A stretch of DNA of 64,000 bases from JAAZHD01 sp012510895 (GTDB taxonomy: Bacteria; Bacillota; Clostridia; Caldicoprobacterales; DTU083): NCBI GenBank assembly GCA_050951465.1, contig JBMNJC010000010.1, forward strand, positions 186,001-250,000, read 5' to 3'. The notes under the pieces are model-generated. The model did no database searches and had not been told where the DNA came from. It worked only from the letters and a program-made list of their open reading frames with translations. A program made the translations under genes and the position numbers. The number at the start of each line of letters is the position of its first letter. Position 1 is the stretch's first letter. This document shows, one piece after another, positions 55,901 through 63,650 of the stretch.

Positions 55901-55994
55901 ACTGGCTGTGATACATGATCTGCTTACTCATTATTATAGAGAACACCCTGGAAAAAAACTGCTTTTATCTTTGCAGGAGGGTGAAAACGAATAA
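52950..55994 (+). CDS. Large helical protein of unknown function, third gene of the TolQ-OmpA operon
   Basis: 1014 residues, GTG overlapping the preceding stop (GTGA); a TTG nine bases later is a possible alternative. I do not recognise any family. No signal peptide, membrane segment, P-loop, nuclease or zinc-finger motif is visible. Residues about 300-700 look like tandem amphipathic helices (HEAT or TPR-like), rich in Leu, Lys and Arg; the first 200 residues look beta-rich; the last 300 are helical again and rich in Tyr and Trp. By operon position it is the counterpart of ZorC or another Zorya accessory or effector, but I cannot show homology. Followed by a hairpin. Confidence 0.8.
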   Translation: MKYLHHIIREYFLGQSLSEDVERLTGKDFIHVLEVLGEKYWAEKMRRLHEDEKPADAVLSLREHLNYPAPVSIEIKDSNEVLIKLKDFAAQPGMFEKTVVQGRFNLMLNGPYKLDIKLLTVRIRHTQNVFNIRKRVTDENTMAVHYSVMAEPSLLYLGEQRELITLSIPGSSVQHLIRIQPEDHVFEDRLDECRTYEELKEYFDEIPLVAADYLDSSRHLYTNLIKWLEYKELNTWPLELMGSISGSTYDERRRKLFGFFRLLGLPKKEDSLENLPVEAAAADVKNTAGKARTHNRRADLKKALKLVRVHLFAISCLNEEDRKALRDNVINLCRQIMDHVPGNSLSSRLAVRAVLMSGLTDAETPLRMRHLLPHVSKWDVRDVRYARKLLFELNKQKKIPDLRHLPLIWYIGQAEKNTRLIDDIKKMILTRTVTFFRLLRRDLMLIKDEKPDLYDLLWNKYRLILESCRFDKEETEVIVQKLFNNSGIDELPFLFWRLLPDASAAKIFINYIGEKNFRPEYLKDYQSLLIKSEPHYWERSPLIKLLIELLPSVSEPDKTLFNLLQSSKTADVPYINLLKPALDDESFFNIINQCRMINGSLADECEKRLLNAEKPWSVNAWTAAFRLTRLYYISADKLAGQKNIKGRICLRFCYLHKEAENPPIVMWPGSRSLCFLDEPDPYAVWVEPLNRFYPADSLDIVKREINDQALKLLVNDAMAGKNLNPAVYIKELSDHSDAEISETWPTLHPAIGKILSLAVRCFSISDKADGISYGTAAIGWTEISRLTLKLFRFYRPSGFTGLMHTVYKGLVQEESEETGMKLLDLLIRLGSRTLASKDFNIGEDNTWAQAVYFQNKYSRNNLSELEFRKYIANQGLHHEKPHVILSSLCALYFKQTAMYYPYGQYLIKHWDWLPMEIVNDAVIVRYLMQTTDDYEFKLKQYLNKGEYSAIGIRTLAQAWRKHAGLTPVMEEYISRLIYRKSRNELAVIHDLLTHYYREHPGKKLLLSLQEGENE

Positions 55995-55995
55995 A

Positions 55996-56044
55996 ATGCT
56001 CCCCTTATTACAGCATTCCAGGCGGTATAATCTAAGGGGAGCAT
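55996..56044. terminator. Long inverted repeat after the three-gene operon
   Basis: ATGCTCCCCTTA and TAAGGGGAGCAT are perfect 12-base arms 25 bases apart. It lies between the end of the operon and the convergent DUF3787 gene and may terminate both. Confidence 0.6.
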
Positions 56045-56091
56045 ATACAAAATGCGGCAGCTAAAAAGTTTCGTTTTTGCTTCAATAATTT

Positions 56092-56280
56092 CTACTTCTG
56101 GTTTTCATCCACATAATCTTTTGCATTGACTACTTCTTCTTCACCGGGCAGGTGGACACGGGATTCAGGTTTATAATCCTGAATGTTAGCCCAAGCGGCT
56201 GTATCGTGTTTTTCAATAGGGGTTTTGTAGTTGGTGGATTTAATCGTTTGAGCCTTGTCGGCTTTGTTTTTGTCAGCCAT
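56092..56280 (-). CDS. DUF3787 small protein
   Basis: 62 residues. The middle and end (EKHDTAAWANIQDYKPESRV and LPGEEEVVNAKDYVDENQK) match the small Clostridial DUF3787 family: an HDTAAWANI core, then P-x-x-x-V-x-x-P-x-EEEV-x-x-AK-x-x-VDENQK. It has no signal peptide and is very hydrophilic. Function unknown to me. GGAGG lies upstream on the minus strand. Bases 56281-56529 to its other side hold no gene and no motif beyond the FprA ribosome site. Confidence 0.82.
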   Translation of the reverse strand: MADKNKADKAQTIKSTNYKTPIEKHDTAAWANIQDYKPESRVHLPGEEEVVNAKDYVDENQK

Positions 56281-56529
56281 GTTCCAACCTCCTTTTATTT
56301 ATAGTGGACGAATTAGTGACAAAATATTCGATTTTTAATAATTACTACCCGTTTAAAGGCTGTTTCAAACATAAACCAGGTGTTTACTTGTAATTTGATA
56401 GTTAATATCTAAGTTATTGTGCTGCATGCTGCCATGCTTTGCATAATGCATTCAAATGTATTCATATCCTGCCGGAAAAGTGGGAATTATTATCTTAAGC
56501 TGTTGCTCATATTTTAAAGGAGGAAAGTT

Positions 56530-57720
56530 ATGGATATCAAATTAACTGACAGTGTAACCTGGGTAGGGAAGAAGGATTGGGAGCTGCGTTATTTTCACGG
56601 CATGGAATATTCCACTCACAGGGGTTCCTCTTATAATTCTTATCTGGTGCGGGACGAGAAGACGGCACTTATTGATACGGTATGGGAGCCCTTTGCCAGG
56701 GAATTCGTAACCAATCTAAAGAAGGAAATTGACCTGAGTGAAATTGATTATATCATTGCCAACCATGGGGAGATAGATCACAGCGGAGCGCTTCCGGAGC
56801 TGATGAAGGAAATTCCGGATACCCCCATTTACTGTACAAAAAACGGCATACGTTCTATAAAAGGCCATTATCATCAGGATTGGAATTTTGTGGAGGTGAA
56901 AACCGGTGACCGTTTAAACCTGGGCAGCAAAGAACTGATTTTTATTGAAGCCAGAATGCTTCACTGGCCGGATTCCATGTTCTGTTACTTAACCGGGGAA
57001 AATATCCTGTTCAGCAATGACGCTTTTGGTCAGCATTATGCATCTGAGTTTATGTATAATGACGAAGTGGATCAGGCAGAGCTGTATCAGGAAGCCCTAA
57101 AATATTATGCCAATATACTTACTCCGTTCAGTCCTTTTGTTGTGAAAAAAATTGAAGAGTTTGTCGGTTTTAATCTGCCCCTGTCAATGATCTTTACCAG
57201 CCACGGTATTTTATGGCGCGACAACCCTCTCCAGATTGTTGAAAAGTATATGGAATGGGCTAAAGACTATCAGGAGAATCAAATTACCCTGATTTATGAT
57301 ACCATGTGGAATGGAACCCGGAGAATGGCAGAAGCCATAGCAAAAGGAATTAAAGAAGCCCGCCCTGAAATAACGGTAAAACTTTTGAATGCCGGAAAAA
57401 CAGACAAGAATGATGTGATTAGTGAGGTATTTAAATCAAAGGCAATTCTTGTAGGCTCATCAACCATTAATAAGGGGATTCTGACATCAATCGCCGGCAT
57501 AATGGAAGAAATACGCGGTTTAGGGTTTAAGAACAAAAAAGGAGCCGCTTTTGGATCTTATGGCTGGAGCGGGGAATCTGTAAAGATAATCGCCGAGTTA
57601 ATAGAAAAGTCCGGATTTGAACTTGTCAATGATGGGATCCGGGTACTATGGAATCCTGACGAAGACAGTGTGGCAAAATGCATAGAATACGGAAAGAACT
57701 TTGCAGCTGCTGTGGATTGA
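56530..57720 (+). CDS. FprA-type flavodiiron protein
   Basis: 396 residues. An N-terminal metallo-beta-lactamase-like diiron domain (about 1-250) with the ligand set H-x-E-x-DH (NHGEIDHSG at about 77-85), D in FSNDAFGQH and H in FTSHGILW; then a flavodoxin domain (about 255-396) with TLIYDTMWNGTRRMAEAIA. No rubredoxin domain follows. Such proteins reduce O2 to water or NO to N2O with electrons from reduced rubredoxin or F420; in Clostridia the O2 role is common. AGGAGG precedes the ATG. Intact. Confidence 0.95.
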   Translation: MDIKLTDSVTWVGKKDWELRYFHGMEYSTHRGSSYNSYLVRDEKTALIDTVWEPFAREFVTNLKKEIDLSEIDYIIANHGEIDHSGALPELMKEIPDTPIYCTKNGIRSIKGHYHQDWNFVEVKTGDRLNLGSKELIFIEARMLHWPDSMFCYLTGENILFSNDAFGQHYASEFMYNDEVDQAELYQEALKYYANILTPFSPFVVKKIEEFVGFNLPLSMIFTSHGILWRDNPLQIVEKYMEWAKDYQENQITLIYDTMWNGTRRMAEAIAKGIKEARPEITVKLLNAGKTDKNDVISEVFKSKAILVGSSTINKGILTSIAGIMEEIRGLGFKNKKGAAFGSYGWSGESVKIIAELIEKSGFELVNDGIRVLWNPDEDSVAKCIEYGKNFAAAVD

Positions 57721-57782
57721 ATAATATGATGAAGAGGGATTGCAATTCTTAATAACGTTAATAGTATAAACAGTTGGAGCAA

Positions 57783-58469
57783 ATGAAAAAGATGGTGAGT
57801 TTAAGACGCAGAAAAATGAAAGTTGTATTAATTACTTTAGCGGCAGCGGTTTCCTTATTCATTTTAATACTTGCAATTATCCACACATATGTAATAAATT
57901 CATACAAAAGCAGGATTATTTCTCCAAACCAGGCTTCGGAATCAGAGGCCGACTGCATTTTAGTGTTAGGTGCAGGCGTATGGGACAGCGGTCCCAGTCC
58001 CATGCTTGAAGATCGTCTGCTGCAAGGGATTGATCTGTATTTTGCCGGTGTTTCAGACAGGCTGCTTATGAGCGGAGATCATGGATCAAAGGATTATGAC
58101 GAAGTGAACACAATGAAGAAATTCGCCATAGACAGGGGCGTACCGTCTGAACATATTTTTATGGACCATGCCGGATTCTCTACTTATGAAAGCATGTACA
58201 GGGCAAGGGATGTTTTTCAGGTTAAGAAAGCAATTATTGTCACACAGGAATTTCACCTTTACCGCGCCTTATACATAGCGAACAAATTAGGCCTTGATGC
58301 ATATGGCGTTGCTTCGGACCTGAGAAGATATGCAGGCGAAGAATACGTGGAAGCCCGGGAGAAGCTGGCCCGCATCAAAGACTTTTTTCAGGTCCTGATT
58401 AAGGTAAAGCCTGCTTACTTAGGCGATCCCATTCCAATAGACGGAAATGGGGATGTGACTAATGATTGA
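57783..58469 (+). CDS. SanA/YdcF-type DUF218 protein
   Basis: 228 residues from the ATG at 57783 (TTGGAG upstream; an in-frame TTG at 57774 overlaps that site). A basic N-terminus is followed by one membrane helix (about 14-34), placing the catalytic-like domain outside. DUF218 motifs: CILVLGAGVW, RLLMSGDHGSKDYDEVNTMKKFAIDRGVP, ESMYRARDVFQVKKAIIVTQEFHLYRALYIA. Related to E. coli SanA, which affects envelope permeability; enzymatic activity is not established. Followed by a BNR-repeat protein with a 56-base gap. Confidence 0.88.
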   Translation: MKKMVSLRRRKMKVVLITLAAAVSLFILILAIIHTYVINSYKSRIISPNQASESEADCILVLGAGVWDSGPSPMLEDRLLQGIDLYFAGVSDRLLMSGDHGSKDYDEVNTMKKFAIDRGVPSEHIFMDHAGFSTYESMYRARDVFQVKKAIIVTQEFHLYRALYIANKLGLDAYGVASDLRRYAGEEYVEAREKLARIKDFFQVLIKVKPAYLGDPIPIDGNGDVTND

Positions 58470-58525
58470 GCGTATTTACAGCTTGACAGTTATATAAGGA
58501 ATTAATTATTAGGGGAGGTAATATA

Positions 58526-59632
58526 ATGGGTAAACTGCCGTTTAAAATCATACCGCCTGATGTACCGAACGAGGGAATCTTGTTTGTAGACCACCAGAGC
58601 AGCGGCCGCAGCGGACATCTGGGACACGCACTGGTTGAGTATGCACCCGGCTGCATTCTGGCATTTTACAGCAACTGTTCGGGCAGGCGCAACAATGGAC
58701 ACAGCGGATTTGGATGGATGGAATACAGACGAAGCACTGACTACGGCCAAAGTTGGGGAGAACCGCAAATTTTAGAGTATAGTTACAAAAGCTTTCTTGA
58801 CGGGCTGTTTACTATCAGCTGTGAAAAGGCTGTGGTGCCTGAAGAAAATCATATTGTACTGTTTTGTATACGCAATGACGCATATGCAATAGGCTGGGAA
58901 CCTTGGTTTGAACCTGCTGTATTGCATAGTAAAGACGGGGGACACAGCTGGTCAGAGCCTATTGATTTTTCCGATAAAGCAGGACGGATTTATGATGCTG
59001 TTTACAAGGATGGATGTATATACGCTCTTGAATTCTGCAATGACGGGAAAGTGAGTTTTGTAGGCAATGATCCCTCCCATGTTTACCGGCTTTATGTCAG
59101 CCTGGACGGAGGATACAGTTTTCAGGTTCGCAGCGAACTGCCCCTGGATACCCGGGGAAGAGGATACGGTGCATTGGAGTGGCTGCCGGATGGCAGGCTG
59201 ATTGCCTATATCTACAATTATAATGACGAGTACAATTTGGAATGCTGTATCAGCGATGACGGAGGATTCACCTGGAGTGAGCCTGTAAAGAGCTACTGTG
59301 CCAAACGGATCCGCAATCCGCAGGTAGTAAGATATAAAGACCTCTATTTCCTCCATGGCCGTTCAGGCTGTGTGGACAAATCCCTGCCTTCCGATTTTGT
59401 GCTTTATCATTCAAAAGACGGCCTTAACTGGGACGAGGGAATTTTACTTCGGAAAACACAGGATACAGCGCCTGAAGGCTTTAGTGCCCGCCCCAACGGT
59501 GCTGCTTCATATTATTCAAATAATCTGGTAACAGGCCGTTTTGGCGGGCCCCAGCGGCTGTTGATTCAAGCCTCTGATGCATATAGCAGTTCCCGCACCA
59601 ATATTCGTCATTGGTGGATAGAAATCCCGTAA
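58526..59632 (+). CDS. BNR-repeat sialidase-like protein, cytoplasmic
   Basis: 368 residues without a signal peptide. At least four Asp-box repeats are clear: STDYGQSWGEP (about 72), SKDGGHSWSEP (about 136), SLDGGYSFQV (about 191) and SDDGGFTWSEP (about 244), plus a weaker SKDGLNWDEG near 295. The first Arg-containing segment SGRSGHLGHA could supply an active-site Arg, but the usual Arg triad of sialidases is not clear by eye. The six-bladed propeller fold is likely; the enzyme activity is not. It may act on intracellular glycans. GGGGAGG ribosome site. Confidence 0.8.
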   Translation: MGKLPFKIIPPDVPNEGILFVDHQSSGRSGHLGHALVEYAPGCILAFYSNCSGRRNNGHSGFGWMEYRRSTDYGQSWGEPQILEYSYKSFLDGLFTISCEKAVVPEENHIVLFCIRNDAYAIGWEPWFEPAVLHSKDGGHSWSEPIDFSDKAGRIYDAVYKDGCIYALEFCNDGKVSFVGNDPSHVYRLYVSLDGGYSFQVRSELPLDTRGRGYGALEWLPDGRLIAYIYNYNDEYNLECCISDDGGFTWSEPVKSYCAKRIRNPQVVRYKDLYFLHGRSGCVDKSLPSDFVLYHSKDGLNWDEGILLRKTQDTAPEGFSARPNGAASYYSNNLVTGRFGGPQRLLIQASDAYSSSRTNIRHWWIEIP

Positions 59633-59667
59633 AACTGATAAGTATATTATACAGGCGGAAGAAAATC

Positions 59668-59710
59668 AAAAACCAGTCATGCAAACATATTTTGTTTAAT
59701 GACTGGTTTT
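59668..59710. terminator. Bidirectional intrinsic terminator
   Basis: AAAACCAGTCAT pairs perfectly with ATGACTGGTTTT around 18 bases. It lies between the convergent BNR gene and the S4 gene and has A-rich and T-rich flanks suited to both directions. Confidence 0.88.
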
Positions 59711-59732
59711 ATATAGTGTCATTATATCCGAC

Positions 59733-60314
59733 TTATCTTCGCGAGTAAAACTCAGTAACCAGGGAATCTTTCACCTGAATGGGTATTTCCTCCCTGAGCG
59801 GCATCCTGGTAAGTCTCCCCGAAAAGCTGTCAATGTCCTTTTCCAAATAGGGAAGGGTTAATGTATGATTTACAAAAGTGTCCCTGAATAAATCTACAGA
59901 GCGGGATTTTTCCTTCAGAGTCACTACATCGCCTGGTTTTATCTGTATGGACGGCTTATCTGCCTTATGCCCGTTCAGAAGTATATGACCATGTACCACC
60001 ATTTGACGAGCTTGTCTTAATGTTGAAGCAAAACCAAGCCTATACACAATATTGTCCAGCCTGCATTCCAGCATCTGAACCAGATTGCCGCCTGTATTCC
60101 CGCTGGATTTAAGGGCGGTTTTGAAGTAACGGGCCATTTGTTTTTCCAAAATGCCGTAGTATTCCTTAAGTTTTTGTTTTTCCAAAAGCTGCTGTCCGTA
60201 TTCTGACAGTTTCCTGTGTGCTTTAACCTCCCTTGTCAGTGCTTTAGGGTGACCGTATACATTTTCACCCAGATGTCTTGCCACTTTAAAACGCGGACCT
60301 ATGCGTCTTGCCAA
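59733..60314 (-). CDS. rpsD: Ribosomal protein S4, zinc-free form (stand-alone copy)
   Basis: 193 residues. S4 N-domain RRIGPRFKVARHLGEN and the S4 RNA-binding domain with LDNIVYRLGFASTLRQARQMVVHGHILLNGHKADKPS (about 87-123), ending in VTEFYSRR. The zinc cysteines of C-plus S4 are absent. The expected rpsD locus is inside the rpsM-rpsK-rpsD-rpoA operon; this gene stands alone, so it is probably a second copy. The start is TTG, with GGAGGG upstream. A Fur/Zur-like box at 60339-60357 overlaps the likely promoter, which fits metal-dependent expression of a zinc-free replacement. Confidence 0.9.
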   Translation of the reverse strand: MARRIGPRFKVARHLGENVYGHPKALTREVKAHRKLSEYGQQLLEKQKLKEYYGILEKQMARYFKTALKSSGNTGGNLVQMLECRLDNIVYRLGFASTLRQARQMVVHGHILLNGHKADKPSIQIKPGDVVTLKEKSRSVDLFRDTFVNHTLTLPYLEKDIDSFSGRLTRMPLREEIPIQVKDSLVTEFYSRR

Positions 60315-60338
60315 TTATTTAATCCCTCCATTTAATTA

Positions 60339-60357
60339 ATAAATAATAATCATTATC
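60339..60357. promoter_or_regulatory. Fur/Zur-like operator upstream of the S4 gene
   Basis: ATAAATAATAATCATTATC matches 15 of 19 positions of the Fur consensus and contains the TAATNATTA core also shared by Zur and PerR boxes. It lies 25 bases upstream of the S4 start and overlaps the AT-rich promoter region. Which Fur-family protein binds cannot be told from sequence. Bases 60358-60608 otherwise contain only the mnmA leader; no further gene is seen. Confidence 0.62.
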
Positions 60358-60608
60358 AATTAGTAAACACTTTTTATATGGTTAAATCATCATTAATACT
60401 ATAGTTTTCATTACTTTAACAAAAAATTCATTTACACGTACATTTTGTTAAGTGCAAAATTTTACGACCGGAAACAGACTTGACGAAAACAGTTGTTTCT
60501 GAAAAAATAAGAGATGCAACATGAGGTACAATAAAAAGAGATTATTGCTGGAAACTTGCTTTTTGCAATGCTTAATAGCCGGCATTTATATAGAAAGGCT
60601 GAAGATAT

Positions 60609-61721
60609 ATGTATGGAATAAACAAAGCTCCGTCGGAAACCACGGTGGTTGTGGGAATGTCAGGGGGCGTTGACTCATCGGTGGCTGCTTTGCTTCTAAA
60701 AGAGCAAGGTTATCAGGTCATAGGTGTTTTTATGAAAAATTGGGATGAGCCGGATGAAAACGGCATTTGTACTGCAACTGAAGACTATGAGGAAGCGGTT
60801 CGGGTTTGCAACCAGCTTGGGATTCCTTATTACTCTGTAAGTTTTGTCAAGGAATATTGGGACAGGGTTTTCACCTATTTCCTTGATGAGTATAAAAAGG
60901 GCAGAACCCCGAATCCGGATGTTTTATGCAACAAGGAAATAAAATTCAAGATGTTTCTTGATTATGCAATGAAGATTGGGGCTGACTATCTTGCAACGGG
61001 CCACTATGCCAGGATTCAGAGGGTTGAAGGAAGGGTACGTCTATTAAAAGGAAAGGACCGGGGGAAGGATCAGTCATATTTTCTGTGCGCCTTAAATCAG
61101 AGCCAGCTTTCAAAGGCCATATTTCCGGTAGGTGATTTGGAGAAAAAGGAAGTAAGAAGAATTGCCGCTGAGGCAGGACTGACCTCAGCAGACAGGAAGG
61201 ACAGTACGGGAATTTGCTTTATCGGAGAAAGAAATTTCAAGAAATTTTTAAGCAGCTATCTGCCTGCTCAGCCTGGAGAAATACGCAGTCTGGACGACCC
61301 GAGTCTTGTTCTGGGACGCCATGACGGTTTAATGTACTATACACTGGGTCAGAGGAAGGGTCTTGGAATAGGCGGAGGCTTCGGGAGCGGAGAACCCTGG
61401 TTTGTAGCAGATAAGGACTTAAAGAACAATATTCTTTATGCAGTTCAGGGCGAAAATAACCCTGCCCTGTATTCCAGGGGACTAATTTCAAAGGAAGTAA
61501 ACTGGATAACCGGTCTGCCCGGCAAAAAGCGGTTTTCATGTCAGGCTAAGTTCCGCTATCGCCAGCCGGATCAGGGCGTTCAGGTGGAAATTGCTGAAGA
61601 TTTCACCTGCCGGGTATGGTTTGACAAGCCTCAAAGAGCGGTTACACCCGGTCAGTTTGTTGTGTTTTACGATAATGAAGAATGCCTGGGCGGAGGGCCT
61701 ATAGATGAAGTGATCAAATAA
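60609..61721 (+). CDS. mnmA: tRNA-specific 2-thiouridylase MnmA
   Basis: 370 residues. It thiolates U34 of tRNA-Lys, Glu and Gln. PP-loop VVGMSGGVDSSVAALLL at about 15-31, catalytic Cys in NPDVLCNKEIKF (about 105) and the second active Cys in STGICFIGERNF (about 203); the C-terminal part has the family WFVADKD and beta-barrel region. GAAAGGCTGAAGAT is a modest ribosome site. Stand-alone gene. Confidence 0.97.
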   Translation: MYGINKAPSETTVVVGMSGGVDSSVAALLLKEQGYQVIGVFMKNWDEPDENGICTATEDYEEAVRVCNQLGIPYYSVSFVKEYWDRVFTYFLDEYKKGRTPNPDVLCNKEIKFKMFLDYAMKIGADYLATGHYARIQRVEGRVRLLKGKDRGKDQSYFLCALNQSQLSKAIFPVGDLEKKEVRRIAAEAGLTSADRKDSTGICFIGERNFKKFLSSYLPAQPGEIRSLDDPSLVLGRHDGLMYYTLGQRKGLGIGGGFGSGEPWFVADKDLKNNILYAVQGENNPALYSRGLISKEVNWITGLPGKKRFSCQAKFRYRQPDQGVQVEIAEDFTCRVWFDKPQRAVTPGQFVVFYDNEECLGGGPIDEVIK

Positions 61722-61762
61722 ACAAAGTATATAAAAATTTCGCTATAGGGGGTAGTAATATC

Positions 61763-62608
61763 ATGCATGAAAATCTCTTATTTGCCTTCTTGCTGACCTT
61801 GCTTGCCGGTTTATCCACCGGTATAGGCAGCGCGATTGCATTTTTCACAAAAAAAACAAATACAAGATTCTTATCGGTGGCTTTGGGTTTTTCTGCCGGG
61901 GTCATGGTCTATATATCCTTTGTTGAAATATTTGCAGAGGCATCTCAAACCCTTAAGGCGGAATTAGGAAACACAAAAGGTTCCTGGATTGCAATTATCG
62001 CATTCTTTTTTGGCATATTTTTAATTGCCATGATTGATAAATTGGTACCGGATTATGAAAATCCTCACGAAACCAAAAGAGTTGAAGCTATTAAGGGAGA
62101 GGCTCCCTCGGATTTGCCGGATCATATGATACAGGAAGAAGCGGCAAAACTTGACAGTGCAAAACTGCTTCGGGCCGGAATCTTTACTGCATTGGCGGTC
62201 GCCATTCACAACTTCCCTGAAGGTTTTGCAACCATTGTAGCTGCTCTGCGTGATCCCAGTTTAGGTATCAGTATTGCTATAGCCATAGCCATTCATAATA
62301 TACCTGAGGGAATTGCTGTTTCTGTTCCGGTGTATTATGCCACGGACAGCAGGAAAAAGGCATTTCGTTATTCCTTCCTTTCGGGCATGTCAGAGCCCGT
62401 TGGCGCACTTGTGGGATACCTTATCCTGTCTCCTTTTATGTCTGAAACCTTGTTTGGAATTGTATTTGCCATTATTGCCGGCATTATGGTTTTCATTTCC
62501 TTTGACCAGCTGCTGCCCACGGCAAGAGAATATGGCGAACACCATTTATCCATTTATGGGCTCATTGCCGGAATGGCTCTGATGGCAGTCAGTCTTATGC
62601 TCTTTTAG
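61763..62608 (+). CDS. ZIP family metal transporter (ZupT-like)
   Basis: 281 residues, eight membrane segments. The metal-binding helices are clear: HNFPEGFATIVAAL (about 152) and HNIPEGIAVSVPVYY (about 178), with the accompanying SGMSEPVGALVGYLIL. The loop of about 95-140 is charged and replaces the histidine-rich loop of eukaryotic ZIPs. Such transporters import zinc and related divalent metals. The gene is followed without a gap by a convergent rhomboid-like gene. Confidence 0.95.
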   Translation: MHENLLFAFLLTLLAGLSTGIGSAIAFFTKKTNTRFLSVALGFSAGVMVYISFVEIFAEASQTLKAELGNTKGSWIAIIAFFFGIFLIAMIDKLVPDYENPHETKRVEAIKGEAPSDLPDHMIQEEAAKLDSAKLLRAGIFTALAVAIHNFPEGFATIVAALRDPSLGISIAIAIAIHNIPEGIAVSVPVYYATDSRKKAFRYSFLSGMSEPVGALVGYLILSPFMSETLFGIVFAIIAGIMVFISFDQLLPTAREYGEHHLSIYGLIAGMALMAVSLMLF

Positions 62609-63271
62609 TTACCAGCGTTTGTCCCTGAAAGCATCTTTAAAACGCTTTCGGTTCTTGTAAGTCTGTCGGCGCAGTTTTAAATTGGTAAACAGGTCAGACC
62701 AGAAGAATATAAAGAAATTAACTACTGACGCGATGGCTGCCAATTTCATGGGCAGCGGATTAAAAATCAGGGAAAATACGATAAAAGCCCAGTTTAAGTA
62801 AGCTATGTATTTTATCTTAACAGGAATGAAGAAGAAAAGCAGAACCTCAAAGTTGGGAAAGAGATAAGCAAAGGCCAGAAACAAGGAAAGATTCAGATGC
62901 TCGGTTGTGACCGTCCCTTTGCCTATGAAGGAAGCAATAATGGTGCATATAACCCCTATAAGATAATAGAGGTTGAAGCGGAAGCTGCCCCATTGATTTT
63001 CCAGATTGCTGCCAACAAGATAATAAAAATACAGGGCAAATATGGTCCATATAGGGTGCATGGTGGGGGGAAGAAATAAGAAAGTTATCAGTCTCCAGAT
63101 TTCTCCCCTCATAACCAATGAAGGATTAAGATAGAATTTCATAAACAGATTGCTCTGGGGAACCAGCATTTCCAGAACATAGACAACTGCATTTATTACT
63201 ACGATATAAGTCATCAAGTCGCGGATGGCATACCTTGAGAACTTTCTTTCCAGCTTTCTGACCCAGTTCAT
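62609..63271 (-). CDS. Rhomboid-like membrane protein, probably inactive
   Basis: 220 residues, about six membrane segments. Rhomboid pattern in the first half: LMTYIVVINAVVYVLEML, NPSLVMRGEIWRLITFLFLPPTMHPIWTIFALYFYYLVGSNLE with the typical W-R-x-x-T and GxxLE-like elements. The catalytic GxSG of helix 4 is not present (NLSLFLAF at that place) and the helix 6 His is replaced by a VVNFF segment. It is therefore likely a pseudoprotease or a scaffold. A basic C-terminal tail (RRQTYKNRKRFKDAFRDKRW) faces the cytoplasm. Convergent with the ZIP gene with no spacing. Confidence 0.82.
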   Translation of the reverse strand: MNWVRKLERKFSRYAIRDLMTYIVVINAVVYVLEMLVPQSNLFMKFYLNPSLVMRGEIWRLITFLFLPPTMHPIWTIFALYFYYLVGSNLENQWGSFRFNLYYLIGVICTIIASFIGKGTVTTEHLNLSLFLAFAYLFPNFEVLLFFFIPVKIKYIAYLNWAFIVFSLIFNPLPMKLAAIASVVNFFIFFWSDLFTNLKLRRQTYKNRKRFKDAFRDKRW

Positions 63272-63369
63272 TTTTGAGAATCACTCCTTGTCGGCGTCTT
63301 AGGCTTAAAATATCTTGACAAACATTATATTATCAAGTATTATAAAATGCAAACTGAATTATGAAAAGG

Positions 63370-63616
63370 CTGTGAAGAGGACAGTAGTTCAGGTACGGAT
63401 TTTCAGAGACGCGGCTGTTTGGTGGAAGGCTGTGATGATGTCCTGAATGAATATCACCTCGGAGCCAAAGGCTGAAAGAGCATGCAGCTTTATTAAGTCT
63501 CTTCGCTTAAACAGCGTTATCATTTTTTAACGAGAGATAAGGGCTTATTATGTCCTTATAACTTGGGTGGTACCGCGGAAAGTTTCGTCCCTTGGCATTT
63601 GCCATGGGATTTTTTA
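63370..63616 (+). promoter_or_regulatory. T-box riboswitch, isoleucine type
   Basis: The leader has a stem I start (GAAGAGGACAGTAGT), a specifier region with AATATCACC at about 63450-63458 reading the Ile codon ATC, the conserved T-box GGGTGGTACCGCGG at 63565-63578 and a terminator (TCCC-TTGGC pairing with GCCA-GGGA, then TTTTTT) at 63588-63616. Uncharged tRNA-Ile is expected to stop termination and allow ileS expression. Confidence 0.95.
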
Positions 63617-63650
63617 ATTATATCTAACATTATTCTTATTCGTTTTTTTA

